DNA of 64,000 nucleotides. Origin: an uncultured Pelagibacteraceae bacterium. Lineage in GTDB: Bacteria; Pseudomonadota; Alphaproteobacteria; Pelagibacterales; Pelagibacteraceae. Each line of letters starts with the position of its first letter. The stretch's first letter is position 1. The notes beneath the pieces were generated by a model, which saw only the letters and a list, made by a program, of their open reading frames with translations, had not been told where the DNA came from and did no database searches. The stretch spans positions 1 through 64,000 of the forward strand of contig CACHWQ010000005.1 in assembly GCA_902583645.1 (NCBI GenBank), read 5' to 3'. A program made the position numbers and the translations under genes. Shown here in pieces: positions 46,777-56,481 of this stretch.

Positions 46777-48160
46777 ACTAGCCAAATCCGAAATTGTTCA
46801 TTTTATTGGTATTGGCGGAATTGGAATGAGTGGATTAGCTTTGGTTATGAAAAGAATGGGTTTCAAGGTTCAAGGTAGTGATATAAATTTAAATAAAAAT
46901 ACTGAAAGATTAAAACAAGATAAAATAAAAGTTTTTATAGGTCATGAAAAAAATAATATATCAAAAGCAACAATAATAGTTACTTCCTCTGCAGTAAAAA
47001 AAAATAATATTGAAATAGTTTCAGCAAAAGAGAGAAACCTACCAATTTACAAAAGAGGAGATATGTTAGGACATATAACTTCACTCACTAAAAATATTGT
47101 TGTAGTGGGATCTCATGGAAAAACAACAACAACATCTTTAGTTGCAAGCATTTTATCATCAAGCAATTTGGATCCAACAATTATAAATGGAGGTGTTTTG
47201 AAATCCTCCAATAATTCTGCAAGACTAGGGAAAAGTAACTGGAGCATTGTCGAACTAGATGAATCTGACGGAAGTTTTTTAAAAGTTCAACCAACATATT
47301 CGATAATAACTAACATTGATAGAGAACATATGGATTATTACAAATCAATGGACAAATTATTAAATTTATTTATTGAATATACAAACAGAGTCCCATCATT
47401 TGGAAAATCCTTTATTTGTATTGATGATAAAAATAATCTCAAACTAATCAAATCACTTAAAATAAAAAATTTTCATACTTATGGAATTAATAAAAAATCA
47501 AATTTCTATATAAGTAATATTGTTCAATCAAAAAATTTTTCTTTATTTAATTTAAAAATAAAACTGCCTGGAAGAAAAATTTTTTCAATTAATAAGATAA
47601 AAATACCAATAATAGGACTACACAATATAAGAAATGCCACTGCTTCAATAGCTGTTTCTATAAGTCTCGGTATTCCGATCGATAAAATTAAAAATGGGTT
47701 AAAAAAATTTAAAGGTGTTCAAAGACGATTTAATAAAATTTTTGATTATAGAGGAACAAGTTTTTTTGATGATTACGCACATCATCCAACTGAAATAAAA
47801 GAGGTTTTAAATGGTGTTAAAAAAGCCTACACAACTGAAAAGATTGTTTGTATATTTCAACCTCATAGAATTTCAAGATTAAATGATCTAAAATCTGAGT
47901 TTACGAAGTGTTTTATAAAGGCTGACGAGGTCATTTTGTGCCCAGTTTTTACAGCTGGAGAGAATATAAAATTAAATTTTGATTATGAGATTTTTGCAAA
48001 ACAAATAGTAAACCAATCTAAAGTTAGATTACATGTTATTAAAGATAAAATAAATTTAGCTCGATTTGTAAAACAAAATATTTATGGTAATAAAATTGTA
48101 ATTGGTATGGGTGCTGGCTCAATTTCTAATTGGATAAAGGAATTGCCAAAAATCATTTGA
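46766..48160 (+). CDS. murC: UDP-N-acetylmuramate--L-alanine ligase
   Basis: First Mur ligase, adding L-alanine to UDP-MurNAc. It has 'VHFIGIGGIGMSGLA', the ATP loop 'VVGSHGKTTTTSLVA', 'ELDESDGSFL', 'NIDREHMDYY' and 'DDYAHHPTEI'. The length of 464 residues is usual. It is the last gene of the cluster here: murB, ddl, ftsQ and ftsA do not follow. The next gene is a tRNA on the other strand. Confidence 0.96.
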   Translation: MIIKLAKSEIVHFIGIGGIGMSGLALVMKRMGFKVQGSDINLNKNTERLKQDKIKVFIGHEKNNISKATIIVTSSAVKKNNIEIVSAKERNLPIYKRGDMLGHITSLTKNIVVVGSHGKTTTTSLVASILSSSNLDPTIINGGVLKSSNNSARLGKSNWSIVELDESDGSFLKVQPTYSIITNIDREHMDYYKSMDKLLNLFIEYTNRVPSFGKSFICIDDKNNLKLIKSLKIKNFHTYGINKKSNFYISNIVQSKNFSLFNLKIKLPGRKIFSINKIKIPIIGLHNIRNATASIAVSISLGIPIDKIKNGLKKFKGVQRRFNKIFDYRGTSFFDDYAHHPTEIKEVLNGVKKAYTTEKIVCIFQPHRISRLNDLKSEFTKCFIKADEVILCPVFTAGENIKLNFDYEIFAKQIVNQSKVRLHVIKDKINLARFVKQNIYGNKIVIGMGAGSISNWIKELPKII

Positions 48161-48161
48161 T

Positions 48162-48238
<77 letters not shown>

Positions 48239-48241
48239 ATA

Positions 48242-48436
48242 TTAATATCTATTTTTTAATTTATTTAATTTTTTTACTCTTTTAATATTTTCTTGCAGGA
48301 TTCTTTTTTTTTTCTCTGAAGGTTTTTCATAAGTATCTTTCAATTTTATTATCTTAAAAAAACCATCTCTTTGAAGTTTCCTTTTTAAAACTCTCAAAGC
48401 TTGTTCAATATTATTATCTTTAACTTCTATTTTAAT
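48242..48436 (-). CDS. rpsU: 30S ribosomal protein bS21, apparent ATT start
   Basis: Small-subunit protein needed for efficient initiation. The core 'VKDNNIEQALRVLKRKLQ' and 'LKDTYEKPSEKKKR' is unmistakable. A perfect GGAGG (48442-48446) is followed after 5 bases by ATT at 48436-48434; starting there gives (M)KIEVKDNN, aligning residue by residue with alphaproteobacterial bS21 (MQVLVRDNN). The only usual start, TTG at 48448, overlaps the GGAGG and would add four residues. Start from ATT is inferred. Confidence 0.85.
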   Translation of the reverse strand: MKIEVKDNNIEQALRVLKRKLQRDGFFKIIKLKDTYEKPSEKKKRILQENIKRVKKLNKLKNRY

Positions 48437-48441
48437 AACTA

Positions 48442-48446
48442 CCTCC
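48442..48446 (-). promoter_or_regulatory. rpsU: Ribosome binding site GGAGG of rpsU
   Basis: Full GGAGG on the minus strand, 5 bases before ATT 48436. It decides the start, since the in-frame TTG overlaps it. Confidence 0.75.
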
Positions 48447-48506
48447 AAAAAAAACGTTTTAATAGCACTTTAATTTTTTCTTGTCTACAACATTTGATCA
48501 CAGCTA

Positions 48507-49073
48507 TTATGATTGTTTTGCTCTTTCTTTTTCTTTTTTTTCTCTTTTAATTCTTCTCTCAGCTTTTTCTAAAGCGTAAATTAAATCTTTTTGAGTAAAT
48601 AAATTCATTGCAACAGGATCTTTCGGATTTAAATTGTTATAATTCCAATAACTTTTATTTCTTATTGATGAAACTGAGTTTTTCGTTACACCAACCAATT
48701 TAGCTATTTGAGAGTCTTTTAATTGAGGATGTTGCTTAATAAGCCACAAAGCAGAGTCAGGCTTATCTTGTCTTTTTGACAAGGGGACATATTTTTTAAT
48801 TTTTTTTTCTTCCCCTGATATCTCAATGTCAGTACTTTTAATATTCAATGGCCTACTTTCATCATTAGACGACAACTCAATTTCTTCCCTGGTAAGCTGG
48901 CCAGATATTATTGGGTTATAAGGTTTAATTCCTTTTGCAACTTCACCGTCAGCAATTCCTTGAACTTCTACTTCATGTAAATTACAAAAGTTTGCTATTT
49001 GATTGAAAGTTAAAGTAGTATTTTCTACCAGCCAAACAGCAGTTGCTAATGGCATTAAAAGTCCATTTGTCAT
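48507..49073 (-). CDS. trcR: Cell-cycle transcriptional regulator TrcR (DUF1013)
   Basis: Protein of 188 residues matching the alphaproteobacterial DUF1013 family, named TrcR in Caulobacter. Marks are 'LMPLATAVWLVENTTLTF', 'IANFCNLHEVEVQGIADGEVA', a helix-turn-helix-like 'DSQIAKLVGVTKNSVSSIR' and 'WNYNNLNPKDPVAMNLFTQ'. The C-terminus is a basic helix ('ERRIKREKKEKERAK'). It overlaps the rpmE stop by one base, so the two are likely co-transcribed. The family is essentially restricted to Alphaproteobacteria. Confidence 0.88.
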   Translation of the reverse strand: MTNGLLMPLATAVWLVENTTLTFNQIANFCNLHEVEVQGIADGEVAKGIKPYNPIISGQLTREEIELSSNDESRPLNIKSTDIEISGEEKKIKKYVPLSKRQDKPDSALWLIKQHPQLKDSQIAKLVGVTKNSVSSIRNKSYWNYNNLNPKDPVAMNLFTQKDLIYALEKAERRIKREKKEKERAKQS

Positions 49074-49300
49074 TATTTTTTCTCAGATCTAAAATTTTGG
49101 AATTTTTTATTAAATTTGCTCACTCTCCCTTTATCTAAAAGTTTTTGCTTACCTCCAGTCCAAGCTGAGTGTGATTTTGGATCTATTTCTAATTTAAGTA
49201 TCTCTCCCTCTTTTCCCCAAGTAGATCTTGTTTCAAATTGAGTTCCATCAGTCATTTCTACTTTAATTTTATGATAGTTTGGGTGAATATCTTTTTTCAT
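49073..49300 (-). CDS. rpmE: 50S ribosomal protein bL31 (cysteine-free type)
   Basis: Protein of 75 residues with '[19 protein letters not shown]', '[10 protein letters not shown]' and '[20 protein letters not shown]'. The CxxC zinc pairs of the E. coli type are absent, as is common in alphaproteobacteria. It lies between suhB and trcR on a leftward run. Confidence 0.95.
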   Translation of the reverse strand: MKKDIHPNYHKIKVEMTDGTQFETRSTWGKEGEILKLEIDPKSHSAWTGGKQKLLDKGRVSKFNKKFQNFRSEKK

Positions 49301-49335
49301 ATCGAGACTTATAGCAAATGAAAATTATAAAACAA

Positions 49336-50077
49336 TTAAAACTTATTAAGCTTTTCAAGCATTTTTTCACTAATACTCGAACTGGAAGCTAAAATTTCAA
49401 TTTTTTCTTTTTTTGATAAATCTATCGAATTTAGATTTCCACCTGCCTCACTAATTAAAATTATACCTGCTGCTATATCCCATATACTTAGGTTTTCTTG
49501 AAAATATCCGTCAAACCTACCCGCCGCAACATAAGCCATGTCTAATGCTGCACATCCTGTTTTTCTTGAATTTAGATCAATATCTTTAAATTTTTTTCCG
49601 TTTGTCGCAAATAAACATTTATTTAAATTTTTTTTTTTAGATACTCTAATTCTTTTATTGTTCAGATAAGAACCATTATTTTTTTCTGCAAAAAATATTT
49701 CGTTTTTAATTGGATCAATTATTAAACCAGAGATTATTTCATTATCTGATTGAAGTGCTATTGAGATTGCAAAGTGTGGAATGCCATGTAAAAAATTTGA
49801 GGTGCCATCAATCGGGTCAATTATCCAAATATTTTTTTCATCTTTATTTTTTATAAATCCTGCTTCCTCACTTAGTATTGAATAGTTTTTTTTTTGACTT
49901 AAGCAATTCGTTTATGATAATTTTTTCTGCATAAATGTCAGCGTTTGTAACAAAATCAGATGGACCTTTTGCTGAAACTTGTAAATTTTCAACTTCTCCA
50001 AAATCCCTAATTAAAGCTTTTGATGCCTTTTCACCAGCTCTTATCATGAGATTTAAATTTGCGGAAATTACATTCAT
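49336..50077 (-). pseudogene. suhB: Inositol monophosphatase family gene with a one-base frameshift
   Basis: Together two frames make one complete SuhB/IMPase: N-terminus 'NLMIRAGEKASKALIRDFG' and 'DFVTNADIYAEKIII', then in the second frame 'SEEAG', the metal site 'WIIDPIDGTSNFLHGIPHF', 'AALDMAYVAAGRFDGYFQ' and 'WDIAAGIILISEAGG'. The break falls in a run of ten A on the minus strand (T at 49886-49895); with nine A the frame reads straight through. All catalytic parts are intact on either side. It may be a sequencing error, a real recent mutation or slippage-tolerant expression. SuhB has a role in rRNA transcription in other bacteria. Confidence 0.85.
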
Positions 50078-50086
50078 AAAACTAAA

Positions 50087-50647
50087 TTAAACTTTTTTAA
50101 CGTATTCAACATTTCTTGTATCTACGATAATTTCATCACCAGTTTCAATAAATGGTGGTACTTGTATTTTTATACCATTGGTCAAGACAGCTGGCTTATA
50201 AGAAGAAGATACAGTTTGTCCTTTCAATGCCACATCAGTGGTCTCAATTTTACAGGTAATTTGATTTGGAAGCTGAATTGATATTGGCTTTTCATCATAA
50301 ATATTTATTGTAACTTCTAGATTTTCTGTAAGCATTTCACCTTTTTTAGCAATTATATTTTTTTGGATTTCTATTTGCTCAAAAGTTTTGGGTTTAATAA
50401 AATAATATTTTTCATCATCTTTATATGAATAATTAAATTTTACCTCATCAACAGTTGCTTTTTCTAAATATTCACTAGATCTAAATCTTTCATTTAATTT
50501 CGTATTTTTGTTGAGACTTTTCATTTCAACTTGAGCAAATGCTCCTCCCTTACCAGGCTTTACATGTTGAGTTTTAATCACTTCCCATAAGTCATTCTTA
50601 TATTCTAATAACATTCCAACTCTTATTTCATTAGCAGATATTTTCAT
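50087..50647 (-). CDS. efp: Elongation factor P
   Basis: tRNA-shaped factor relieving ribosome stalling at proline runs. It shows 'MKISANEIRVGMLLEYKND', the modification loop 'HVKPGKGGAFAQV' with a lysine at the usual tip, and the C-terminal 'PPFIETGDEIIVDTRNVEYVKKV'. The length of 186 residues is usual. It overlaps thiE by 4 bases. Confidence 0.96.
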   Translation of the reverse strand: MKISANEIRVGMLLEYKNDLWEVIKTQHVKPGKGGAFAQVEMKSLNKNTKLNERFRSSEYLEKATVDEVKFNYSYKDDEKYYFIKPKTFEQIEIQKNIIAKKGEMLTENLEVTINIYDEKPISIQLPNQITCKIETTDVALKGQTVSSSYKPAVLTNGIKIQVPPFIETGDEIIVDTRNVEYVKKV

Positions 50648-51270
50648 TTAAATTTTTTAATTGCCTCGTAAGATTTATATTTTTTATTATTCCAAATGTA
50701 GCCTGAAATAGCTAAAAAGTTTGCATTATTCAATAATAGTTTTTTATAATTTTTGTTATTTATTCCACCAATTGCTACAATCGGTATTTTAGTTATAGTT
50801 TTTGCATATTTTAACAGATTTATATCAGCTCTATATTTAACACTTTTTGTTGTACTTTTAAAAAAGGCACCTATTGCAATATATGATGGATTTAATTTTA
50901 TAAATTTTTTAATCAATATTTTAGAATTATGACAAGTAATTCCAATTATTTTTTTTTTAATTATATTTTTTGCTTTAAAAAATTCCATGTCTTTTTGACC
51001 CAAATGACAACCATCAGCGTTTAATTTTTTTGCTATATATGGATTGTCATTAATAATAAATTTAGTTCCATATTTCTTACAAAGTGTTTTAATTTTTTTT
51101 CCAATTTGGATTACTTGTTCTTTTTGCGAGTTTTTTAGTCTTAATTGAAAAAAATAAATTTTTCTTAATTTTAAAATTTGCTCAAGCTCTTTATAAAATA
51201 ATTTAGTATTATCAATCTTATTAGGTGAAATTAAATAAATAAACTTTTTTGTATTATTACTTATTTTCAA
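50644..51270 (-). CDS. thiE: Thiamine-phosphate synthase family protein
   Basis: TIM-barrel enzyme joining HMP-pyrophosphate and the thiazole phosphate to thiamine phosphate. Motifs: 'FFQLRLKNS', 'FIINDNPYIAKKLNADGCHLG' (split as FIINDNPYIA and DGCHLGQKDM), 'IGAFFKSTTKS' and 'PIVAIGGI'. The length of 208 residues is normal. It is divergent and very lysine-rich, so a TenI-like role is possible. It overlaps fba by 14 bases and efp by 4. Confidence 0.78.
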   Translation of the reverse strand: MKISNNTKKFIYLISPNKIDNTKLFYKELEQILKLRKIYFFQLRLKNSQKEQVIQIGKKIKTLCKKYGTKFIINDNPYIAKKLNADGCHLGQKDMEFFKAKNIIKKKIIGITCHNSKILIKKFIKLNPSYIAIGAFFKSTTKSVKYRADINLLKYAKTITKIPIVAIGGINNKNYKKLLLNNANFLAISGYIWNNKKYKSYEAIKKFK

Positions 51271-52267
51271 TTTCTGCTGTCCATTTTCCTTGAGCCGCTA
51301 AAGAGCACATTTTTGCTCTATGATTAAATGTATTCTGTGTTCCATTAATATCTTTTATATTATTTGACCAAAATTTTAATGCACTTTGCTGCAATGCCCT
51401 TCCATAAGAATATGTCATTACAAAATTAGTATTATTTAGCTTATTAATCTCATTTAAATTTTCTGCCGCTTCTTTTTCTGTTTGTCCACCAGAAAGAAAA
51501 GCAATACCTGGTACATCTGATGGCACAGACTCTTTTAAACATTTTAAAGTTAATTCTGCTATTTTTTTACTTTCTATTTTTTCACCACTTGTTGATCCAG
51601 GTAAAATCATATTTGGCTTGAGTATGGTCCCTTTTAAATCTACTTTGTTCAAAATTAATTCATCATAACATTTCTTTAAAACCTCAGAAGTTTTCATAAG
51701 GCAATCTTCAGCGTTATGTGTTCCATCCATCAAAACTTCAGGCTCAATAATTGGCACCATTCCAGTTTCTTGAACTAATGCAGCATAACGAGCAAGCGCG
51801 TGGGCATTTGTATGAATCGCTAATTTACTTGGAAAATTTTCTGAAATTATATAAACAGCTCTCCATTTTGTGAAACGTGCTCCTAGTTTGTAATATTCCT
51901 TTAGCCTTTCTCTAAGTCCATCTAAACCTTCAGTAATTTTTTCTTTTGTAGAATTAGCCAGTATCTTAGCTCCAGTATCAACTTTAATTCCAGGTACAGT
52001 ACCAGAACTTTCAATAAGTTCAGGAATTGTTTTTTTATTAGATGCTGTTTGTTTGATTGTTTCATCATATAAAATTACTCCACCGATACAGTCTTTCATA
52101 CTTTGAGATGATAAAAGGGTCTCTCTAAATAAAAGTCTATTTTCTGCTGTTGACTTTACATTAACACTATCAAGTCTTTTAGTCATAGTGCCTGTACTCT
52201 CATCCGCGGCTAAGATGCCTTTGCCTCCAGAAATTATTTTTTTTGTAATTGAATACAGTTCGGACAT
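51257..52267 (-). CDS. fba: Fructose-bisphosphate aldolase, class I
   Basis: Schiff-base aldolase that forms or splits fructose 1,6-bisphosphate. It has 'GKGILAADESTGTMTKRL', 'ARFTKWRAVY', 'PIIEPEVLMDGTH', the lysine motif 'KGTILKPNMILPGS' and 'FLSGGQTEKEA'. The length of 336 residues matches the class I family. With tkt, gap and pgk in the same leftward run it fits gluconeogenesis and pentose-phosphate metabolism. Confidence 0.96.
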   Translation of the reverse strand: MSELYSITKKIISGGKGILAADESTGTMTKRLDSVNVKSTAENRLLFRETLLSSQSMKDCIGGVILYDETIKQTASNKKTIPELIESSGTVPGIKVDTGAKILANSTKEKITEGLDGLRERLKEYYKLGARFTKWRAVYIISENFPSKLAIHTNAHALARYAALVQETGMVPIIEPEVLMDGTHNAEDCLMKTSEVLKKCYDELILNKVDLKGTILKPNMILPGSTSGEKIESKKIAELTLKCLKESVPSDVPGIAFLSGGQTEKEAAENLNEINKLNNTNFVMTYSYGRALQQSALKFWSNNIKDINGTQNTFNHRAKMCSLAAQGKWTAEIENK

Positions 52268-52271
52268 TTAT

Positions 52272-53453
52272 TTACTCTAAAGCCTTTATACCAGGTAATT
52301 CTTTACCTTCAAGAAATTCTAAAAAAGCTCCACCCGCAGTTGAAACAAAATTGAAATATTTTGTTAAACCAAAATTATTAAGTGCTGCGACAGTGTCACC
52401 ACCTCCAGCAACAGAATAAATTTCATTTTTTTTATTTTTTTCAGCAATTTTTTTTGCGATCTCTAAGCTTCCATTTTTAAAATTTTCATTTTCGAAATAA
52501 CCAGCTGGCCCATTCCAAAGAACCGTTTTACTTTGCTCTATTATTTTACTGAGAATTTTGACTGTTTCTGGGCCAATATCTAAAATTAGATCATCTTCAG
52601 AAATTTCACTTATTTTTTTTACGCTTCCACTGCCATTTATTTCTTTACCGACATAAACATCAACTGGATAAATTAATTTACAATTCTCTTTTTTTGATAA
52701 AGTAAAAATATTTTCAACTATATCGTCACAACTTTCTTCAAAAATTGACCTTCCAATTTGAAAATTTTTATTCTTTAAAATATTGTTAGCCATACCTCCT
52801 ACAAATATTAAATTATCAAATTTAGACATAAGGTTTTTTATAACTTTAATTTTTGTCGATATTTTAGAACCACCGATTATACATGTAATTGGTCTTGTAA
52901 TATTTTTTGTTACTTTTTTTAATGCTGTTATTTCGGACATTAATTGAATTCCAGCGTAAGATGGCACATACTTAGTTATGTTGGAAACCGAAGCGTGTTT
53001 TCTATGAGAGCACGAAAATGCATCATTAACATACAAATCCCCAAAACTTGCTAAACTTTTGGCAAATTCCTCACTATTTTGTTCTTCCCCATCATAAAAT
53101 CTAAGGTTTTCAAGCATTAAAATACTTTGATTTGTACCATAAAATAAATCTTGCTTTTTTAAATTATTAATATCTGTTTTTATAAAGTGAATATTTTGAT
53201 TTAATTTTTTTTTAAGATAATCGCAAATAGGCTTCATAGAAAATTCTTTTATTACTTTACCTTTTGGCCGCCCAACGTGTGAAAGGATTAAAATTTTAGC
53301 GTTATTACTAATCAAAAAATTTAAAGTTGGAATTATTTTATCTATACGATTTGAATCAGTTATATTTTGTTTATTAAGAGGAACATTTAAATCTAGCCTT
53401 AATATTATTTTTTTATTTTTAAGATTTTTGGCAATACTTTCAACTGTTTTCAT
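52272..53453 (-). CDS. pgk: Phosphoglycerate kinase
   Basis: Interconverts 1,3-bisphosphoglycerate and 3-phosphoglycerate with ATP/ADP. It shows 'KKIILRLDLNVPLN', 'LSHVGRPKG', 'LLENLRFYDGEE', 'CIIGGSKISTKI' and 'SVAGGGDTVAALN'. The length of 393 residues is standard. It overlaps the gap stop by 4 bases. Confidence 0.97.
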   Translation of the reverse strand: MKTVESIAKNLKNKKIILRLDLNVPLNKQNITDSNRIDKIIPTLNFLISNNAKILILSHVGRPKGKVIKEFSMKPICDYLKKKLNQNIHFIKTDINNLKKQDLFYGTNQSILMLENLRFYDGEEQNSEEFAKSLASFGDLYVNDAFSCSHRKHASVSNITKYVPSYAGIQLMSEITALKKVTKNITRPITCIIGGSKISTKIKVIKNLMSKFDNLIFVGGMANNILKNKNFQIGRSIFEESCDDIVENIFTLSKKENCKLIYPVDVYVGKEINGSGSVKKISEISEDDLILDIGPETVKILSKIIEQSKTVLWNGPAGYFENENFKNGSLEIAKKIAEKNKKNEIYSVAGGGDTVAALNNFGLTKYFNFVSTAGGAFLEFLEGKELPGIKALE

Positions 53454-54460
53454 TTAGAGATTTTATATAAATATTGCGCTATATCACACATCCTATTTGA
53501 AAATCCCCATTCATTATCATACCAGGCCGAGATTTTACCCATATTTTTTCCTATTATGTTGGTAAGGGACGCATCAACAATTGCTGAATGCGAATTATGG
53601 TTAAAGTCAACCGATACTAATTTTTCTTTCGTAATTCCTAATACACCTTTCAAATTACTTTTCGATGCTCTTTCAAAACAACTATTTATTGCATCAATAG
53701 ATAGATTTTTTTTAGTACAAAATACTAACTCAATTAAAGAAACATTAGGCGTAGGAACCCTCATTGCAACACCCTCAAGCTTCCCTTTTAATGATGGAAT
53801 AATTTCTGCTATTGCTTTAGATGCTCCTGTTGATGTTGGAACTATTGATTGAGAAGCAGACCTTGCTCTCCTAGGATCTTTATGGGAGTTATCTAATATC
53901 CTTTGATCTGTTGTGAATGCATGTATAGTTGTCATAAACCCTCTTTCAATTGAGTAATTCCTATTTAAAATATCTAGAACAGGAGCTAAACAATTCGTTG
54001 TGCATGAAGCAGCGGAGATTACCTTATCCTTATTAGTAATTGTTTTTTCATTAACTCCAAAGACAATGGTTTTATCAGCGTTTTTACACGGCGCAGACAC
54101 AATTACTTTTTTTGCTCCATTTTTTAAGTGGGTATAGAGTTTATCCTTAGAATTAAACTTGCCAGTACACTCTAAAACGTAATCAACTCCATGCTTTAAC
54201 CAATTAATATCGTTAATATTCGTCTCTTGAGAAAAAGATATTTTATTTTTGCCTATTATTATAGAATTATCGTTAAATTTAATATTTTGTTTAAATTGTC
54301 CATGGACAGAGTCATACTTAAGTAAATTTGAACTCACTTGGGAGTTTGACCTATTATTTATATGCTTAATTTTGATATCTTTGAACCCATTTTCAAATAT
54401 TGTTCTTACAACCATTCTTCCAATTCTTCCAAGTCCATTGATTCCAACTTTTATAGTCAT
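53450..54460 (-). CDS. gap: Glyceraldehyde-3-phosphate dehydrogenase
   Basis: NAD(P)-linked enzyme of glycolysis and gluconeogenesis. The cofactor motif 'VGINGLGRIGRMVVR', catalytic cysteine in 'SAASCTTNCLAPV', 'HAFTTDQRILD' and 'WYDNEWGFSNRM' are present. The length of 336 residues is usual. It lies 5 bases after tkt. Confidence 0.97.
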   Translation of the reverse strand: MTIKVGINGLGRIGRMVVRTIFENGFKDIKIKHINNRSNSQVSSNLLKYDSVHGQFKQNIKFNDNSIIIGKNKISFSQETNINDINWLKHGVDYVLECTGKFNSKDKLYTHLKNGAKKVIVSAPCKNADKTIVFGVNEKTITNKDKVISAASCTTNCLAPVLDILNRNYSIERGFMTTIHAFTTDQRILDNSHKDPRRARSASQSIVPTSTGASKAIAEIIPSLKGKLEGVAMRVPTPNVSLIELVFCTKKNLSIDAINSCFERASKSNLKGVLGITKEKLVSVDFNHNSHSAIVDASLTNIIGKNMGKISAWYDNEWGFSNRMCDIAQYLYKISK

Positions 54461-54465
54461 AAATT

Positions 54466-56427
54466 TTAATTTTTATTAATAATACTTTTTGTCTTATTCG
54501 ATATTTCACTTGCTGTTAATTTAAAATCTTTAAATATTTCTTTATAAGGGGCACTTTTTCCAAAATCTTCTACCCCAAATGACAATCCGTTTTCTCCAAT
54601 AAATTTTGACCAAGTATCTGATCTACCAGCTTCAATTGATATTTTATAATTAGTTTCGTTCAATATATTATTTTTATAATTTTTATTTTGTTTAAAAAAT
54701 ATTTCTTGGCACGGTACTGATATAACTTTTGAATACTTATTTTCTGTGGCTAATTTATGACTTACTTCAAGGGCTAAATTTACTTCTGAACCACTTGCAA
54801 ATATAGTCAAATCAATTTTATTGTTAGATCTATAAACTTCGTAAGCACCTAAAGAACATTTATTTTGATTTTCATAAGACTGTCTTACTGGAGATAAATT
54901 TTGTCTGCTAAGGGCAAGTACACTGGGGGTATCTAAATTTTTCAATGCCAATTCCCAGCACTCAATTGTTTCTGTAGTATCTGCTGGTCGAAAAACATTT
55001 AAATTTGGAATTGATCTTAATCCAGTTAATTGTTCTATGGGTTGGTGCGTTGGCCCATCCTCACCAAGACCAATAGAATCGTGAGTCATTACATAAACGA
55101 CACTTAGTTTCATAAGCGCAGAAAGTCTTATTGCAGGCTTACAGTAGTCACTAAAAATTAAAAACGTTCCTCCATAGGGAACCAGTTTACTGTGCAAAGA
55201 TAGACCGTTCATTATTCCACACATAGCATGCTCCCGTACTCCATAGTGAATATAATTTCCTTTGAAATTTTTTTTGCTAATTGGTTTATGATTTTTAGTT
55301 TTCGTATTATTTGACCCTGCAAGATCGGCAGAACCTCCAATTATCATGTTTTTTTTCTCATTTAATGCAGTTAAAATTTTTTCTGATGATTTTCTAGTTG
55401 CTAGAGTTTCTAAGTTTTTAATTGCATTTTGTTTTTCCTTTTTAAAAATATCAGAAAAATTTGTTGAGAAAATTTTATTTATTTGTCCCTTTTTTTTATT
55501 ATAATTTTTTTTCCATTTATCTTCTTTTATTTGGCCTGTCTTTCCTATCTTTCTCCATTCCTCCATGATTTTTTTAGGAATTATAAAAGGTTCATGACTC
55601 CAATTTAACTTTTTTCTAACCAGTTTAACCTCGTTTTCACCAAGCGGGCTTCCGTGTGCTTTTTCACTTCCAGATTTATTAGGTGATCCAAATCCAATTT
55701 TTGTTATACAAGATATTACTGTTGGTTTTTTTGCACTTTGTACTTTTTTTAATGCATTAAATATTTTTTTTTCATCATGACCATCGATTTCAATATAATC
55801 CCATCCATATGAATTGAATCTCTTTTTATAATTATCAGAAACAGTTAAACTAGTTGGTCCATCAATAGATATTGAATTATTATCAAATAACATTACCAAG
55901 TTTTTTAGACACAGATGACCAGCAAGACTGAGCGCTTCATGACTAATTCCTTCCATTAAACATCCATCACCCGCTAATACATAAGTTTTGTGATTAAAAA
56001 TTTTTGATCCAAATCTTTCTCTTAATATTTCCTCAGCAATTGCAAATCCAACCGCGTTAGCAACTCCTTGACCCAAAGGCCCTGTGGTAGTTTCAATTCC
56101 GGTACCTGGATGAAATTCTGGATGCCCAGCACAAATAGAATTTAATTGTCTAAAATTTTTTATATCTTTGAGACTAATACTTGAATATCCAGTTAAGTAC
56201 AAAAGAGAATAAAGTAACATAGATCCATGTCCTGCCGAGAGAACAAACCTGTCTCTGTTTAGCCAATCGGGATTTCTTGGATTATAATTAAGAAAATTTT
56301 TAAAAAGCACAGTTGCGACATCTGCCATTCCCATTGGCATTCCCGGATGACCAGAATTTGCTTTTTCTACCGCATCTATGGATAAAAATCTGATGGCGTT
56401 AGACAAATCTTTATGTAGTTTGGTCAA
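54466..56427 (-). CDS. tkt: Transketolase
   Basis: Thiamine-diphosphate enzyme moving two-carbon units in the pentose-phosphate pathway. It shows 'AVEKANSGHPGMPMGMADV', the ThDP motif 'LAGDGCLMEGISHEALSLAG', 'HGSPLGENEV', 'YGVREHAMCGIMNG' and 'THDSIGLGEDGPTHQPIEQL'. The length of 653 residues is typical. It heads the leftward run tkt-gap-pgk-fba-thiE-efp and is divergent from the coiled-coil gene, with 54 bases between. Confidence 0.97.
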   Translation of the reverse strand: MTKLHKDLSNAIRFLSIDAVEKANSGHPGMPMGMADVATVLFKNFLNYNPRNPDWLNRDRFVLSAGHGSMLLYSLLYLTGYSSISLKDIKNFRQLNSICAGHPEFHPGTGIETTTGPLGQGVANAVGFAIAEEILRERFGSKIFNHKTYVLAGDGCLMEGISHEALSLAGHLCLKNLVMLFDNNSISIDGPTSLTVSDNYKKRFNSYGWDYIEIDGHDEKKIFNALKKVQSAKKPTVISCITKIGFGSPNKSGSEKAHGSPLGENEVKLVRKKLNWSHEPFIIPKKIMEEWRKIGKTGQIKEDKWKKNYNKKKGQINKIFSTNFSDIFKKEKQNAIKNLETLATRKSSEKILTALNEKKNMIIGGSADLAGSNNTKTKNHKPISKKNFKGNYIHYGVREHAMCGIMNGLSLHSKLVPYGGTFLIFSDYCKPAIRLSALMKLSVVYVMTHDSIGLGEDGPTHQPIEQLTGLRSIPNLNVFRPADTTETIECWELALKNLDTPSVLALSRQNLSPVRQSYENQNKCSLGAYEVYRSNNKIDLTIFASGSEVNLALEVSHKLATENKYSKVISVPCQEIFFKQNKNYKNNILNETNYKISIEAGRSDTWSKFIGENGLSFGVEDFGKSAPYKEIFKDFKLTASEISNKTKSIINKN

Positions 56428-56481
56428 TTACTATCCTATCTAGACTAAGAAGACTCAATTTAATATTATGATTATATATAT

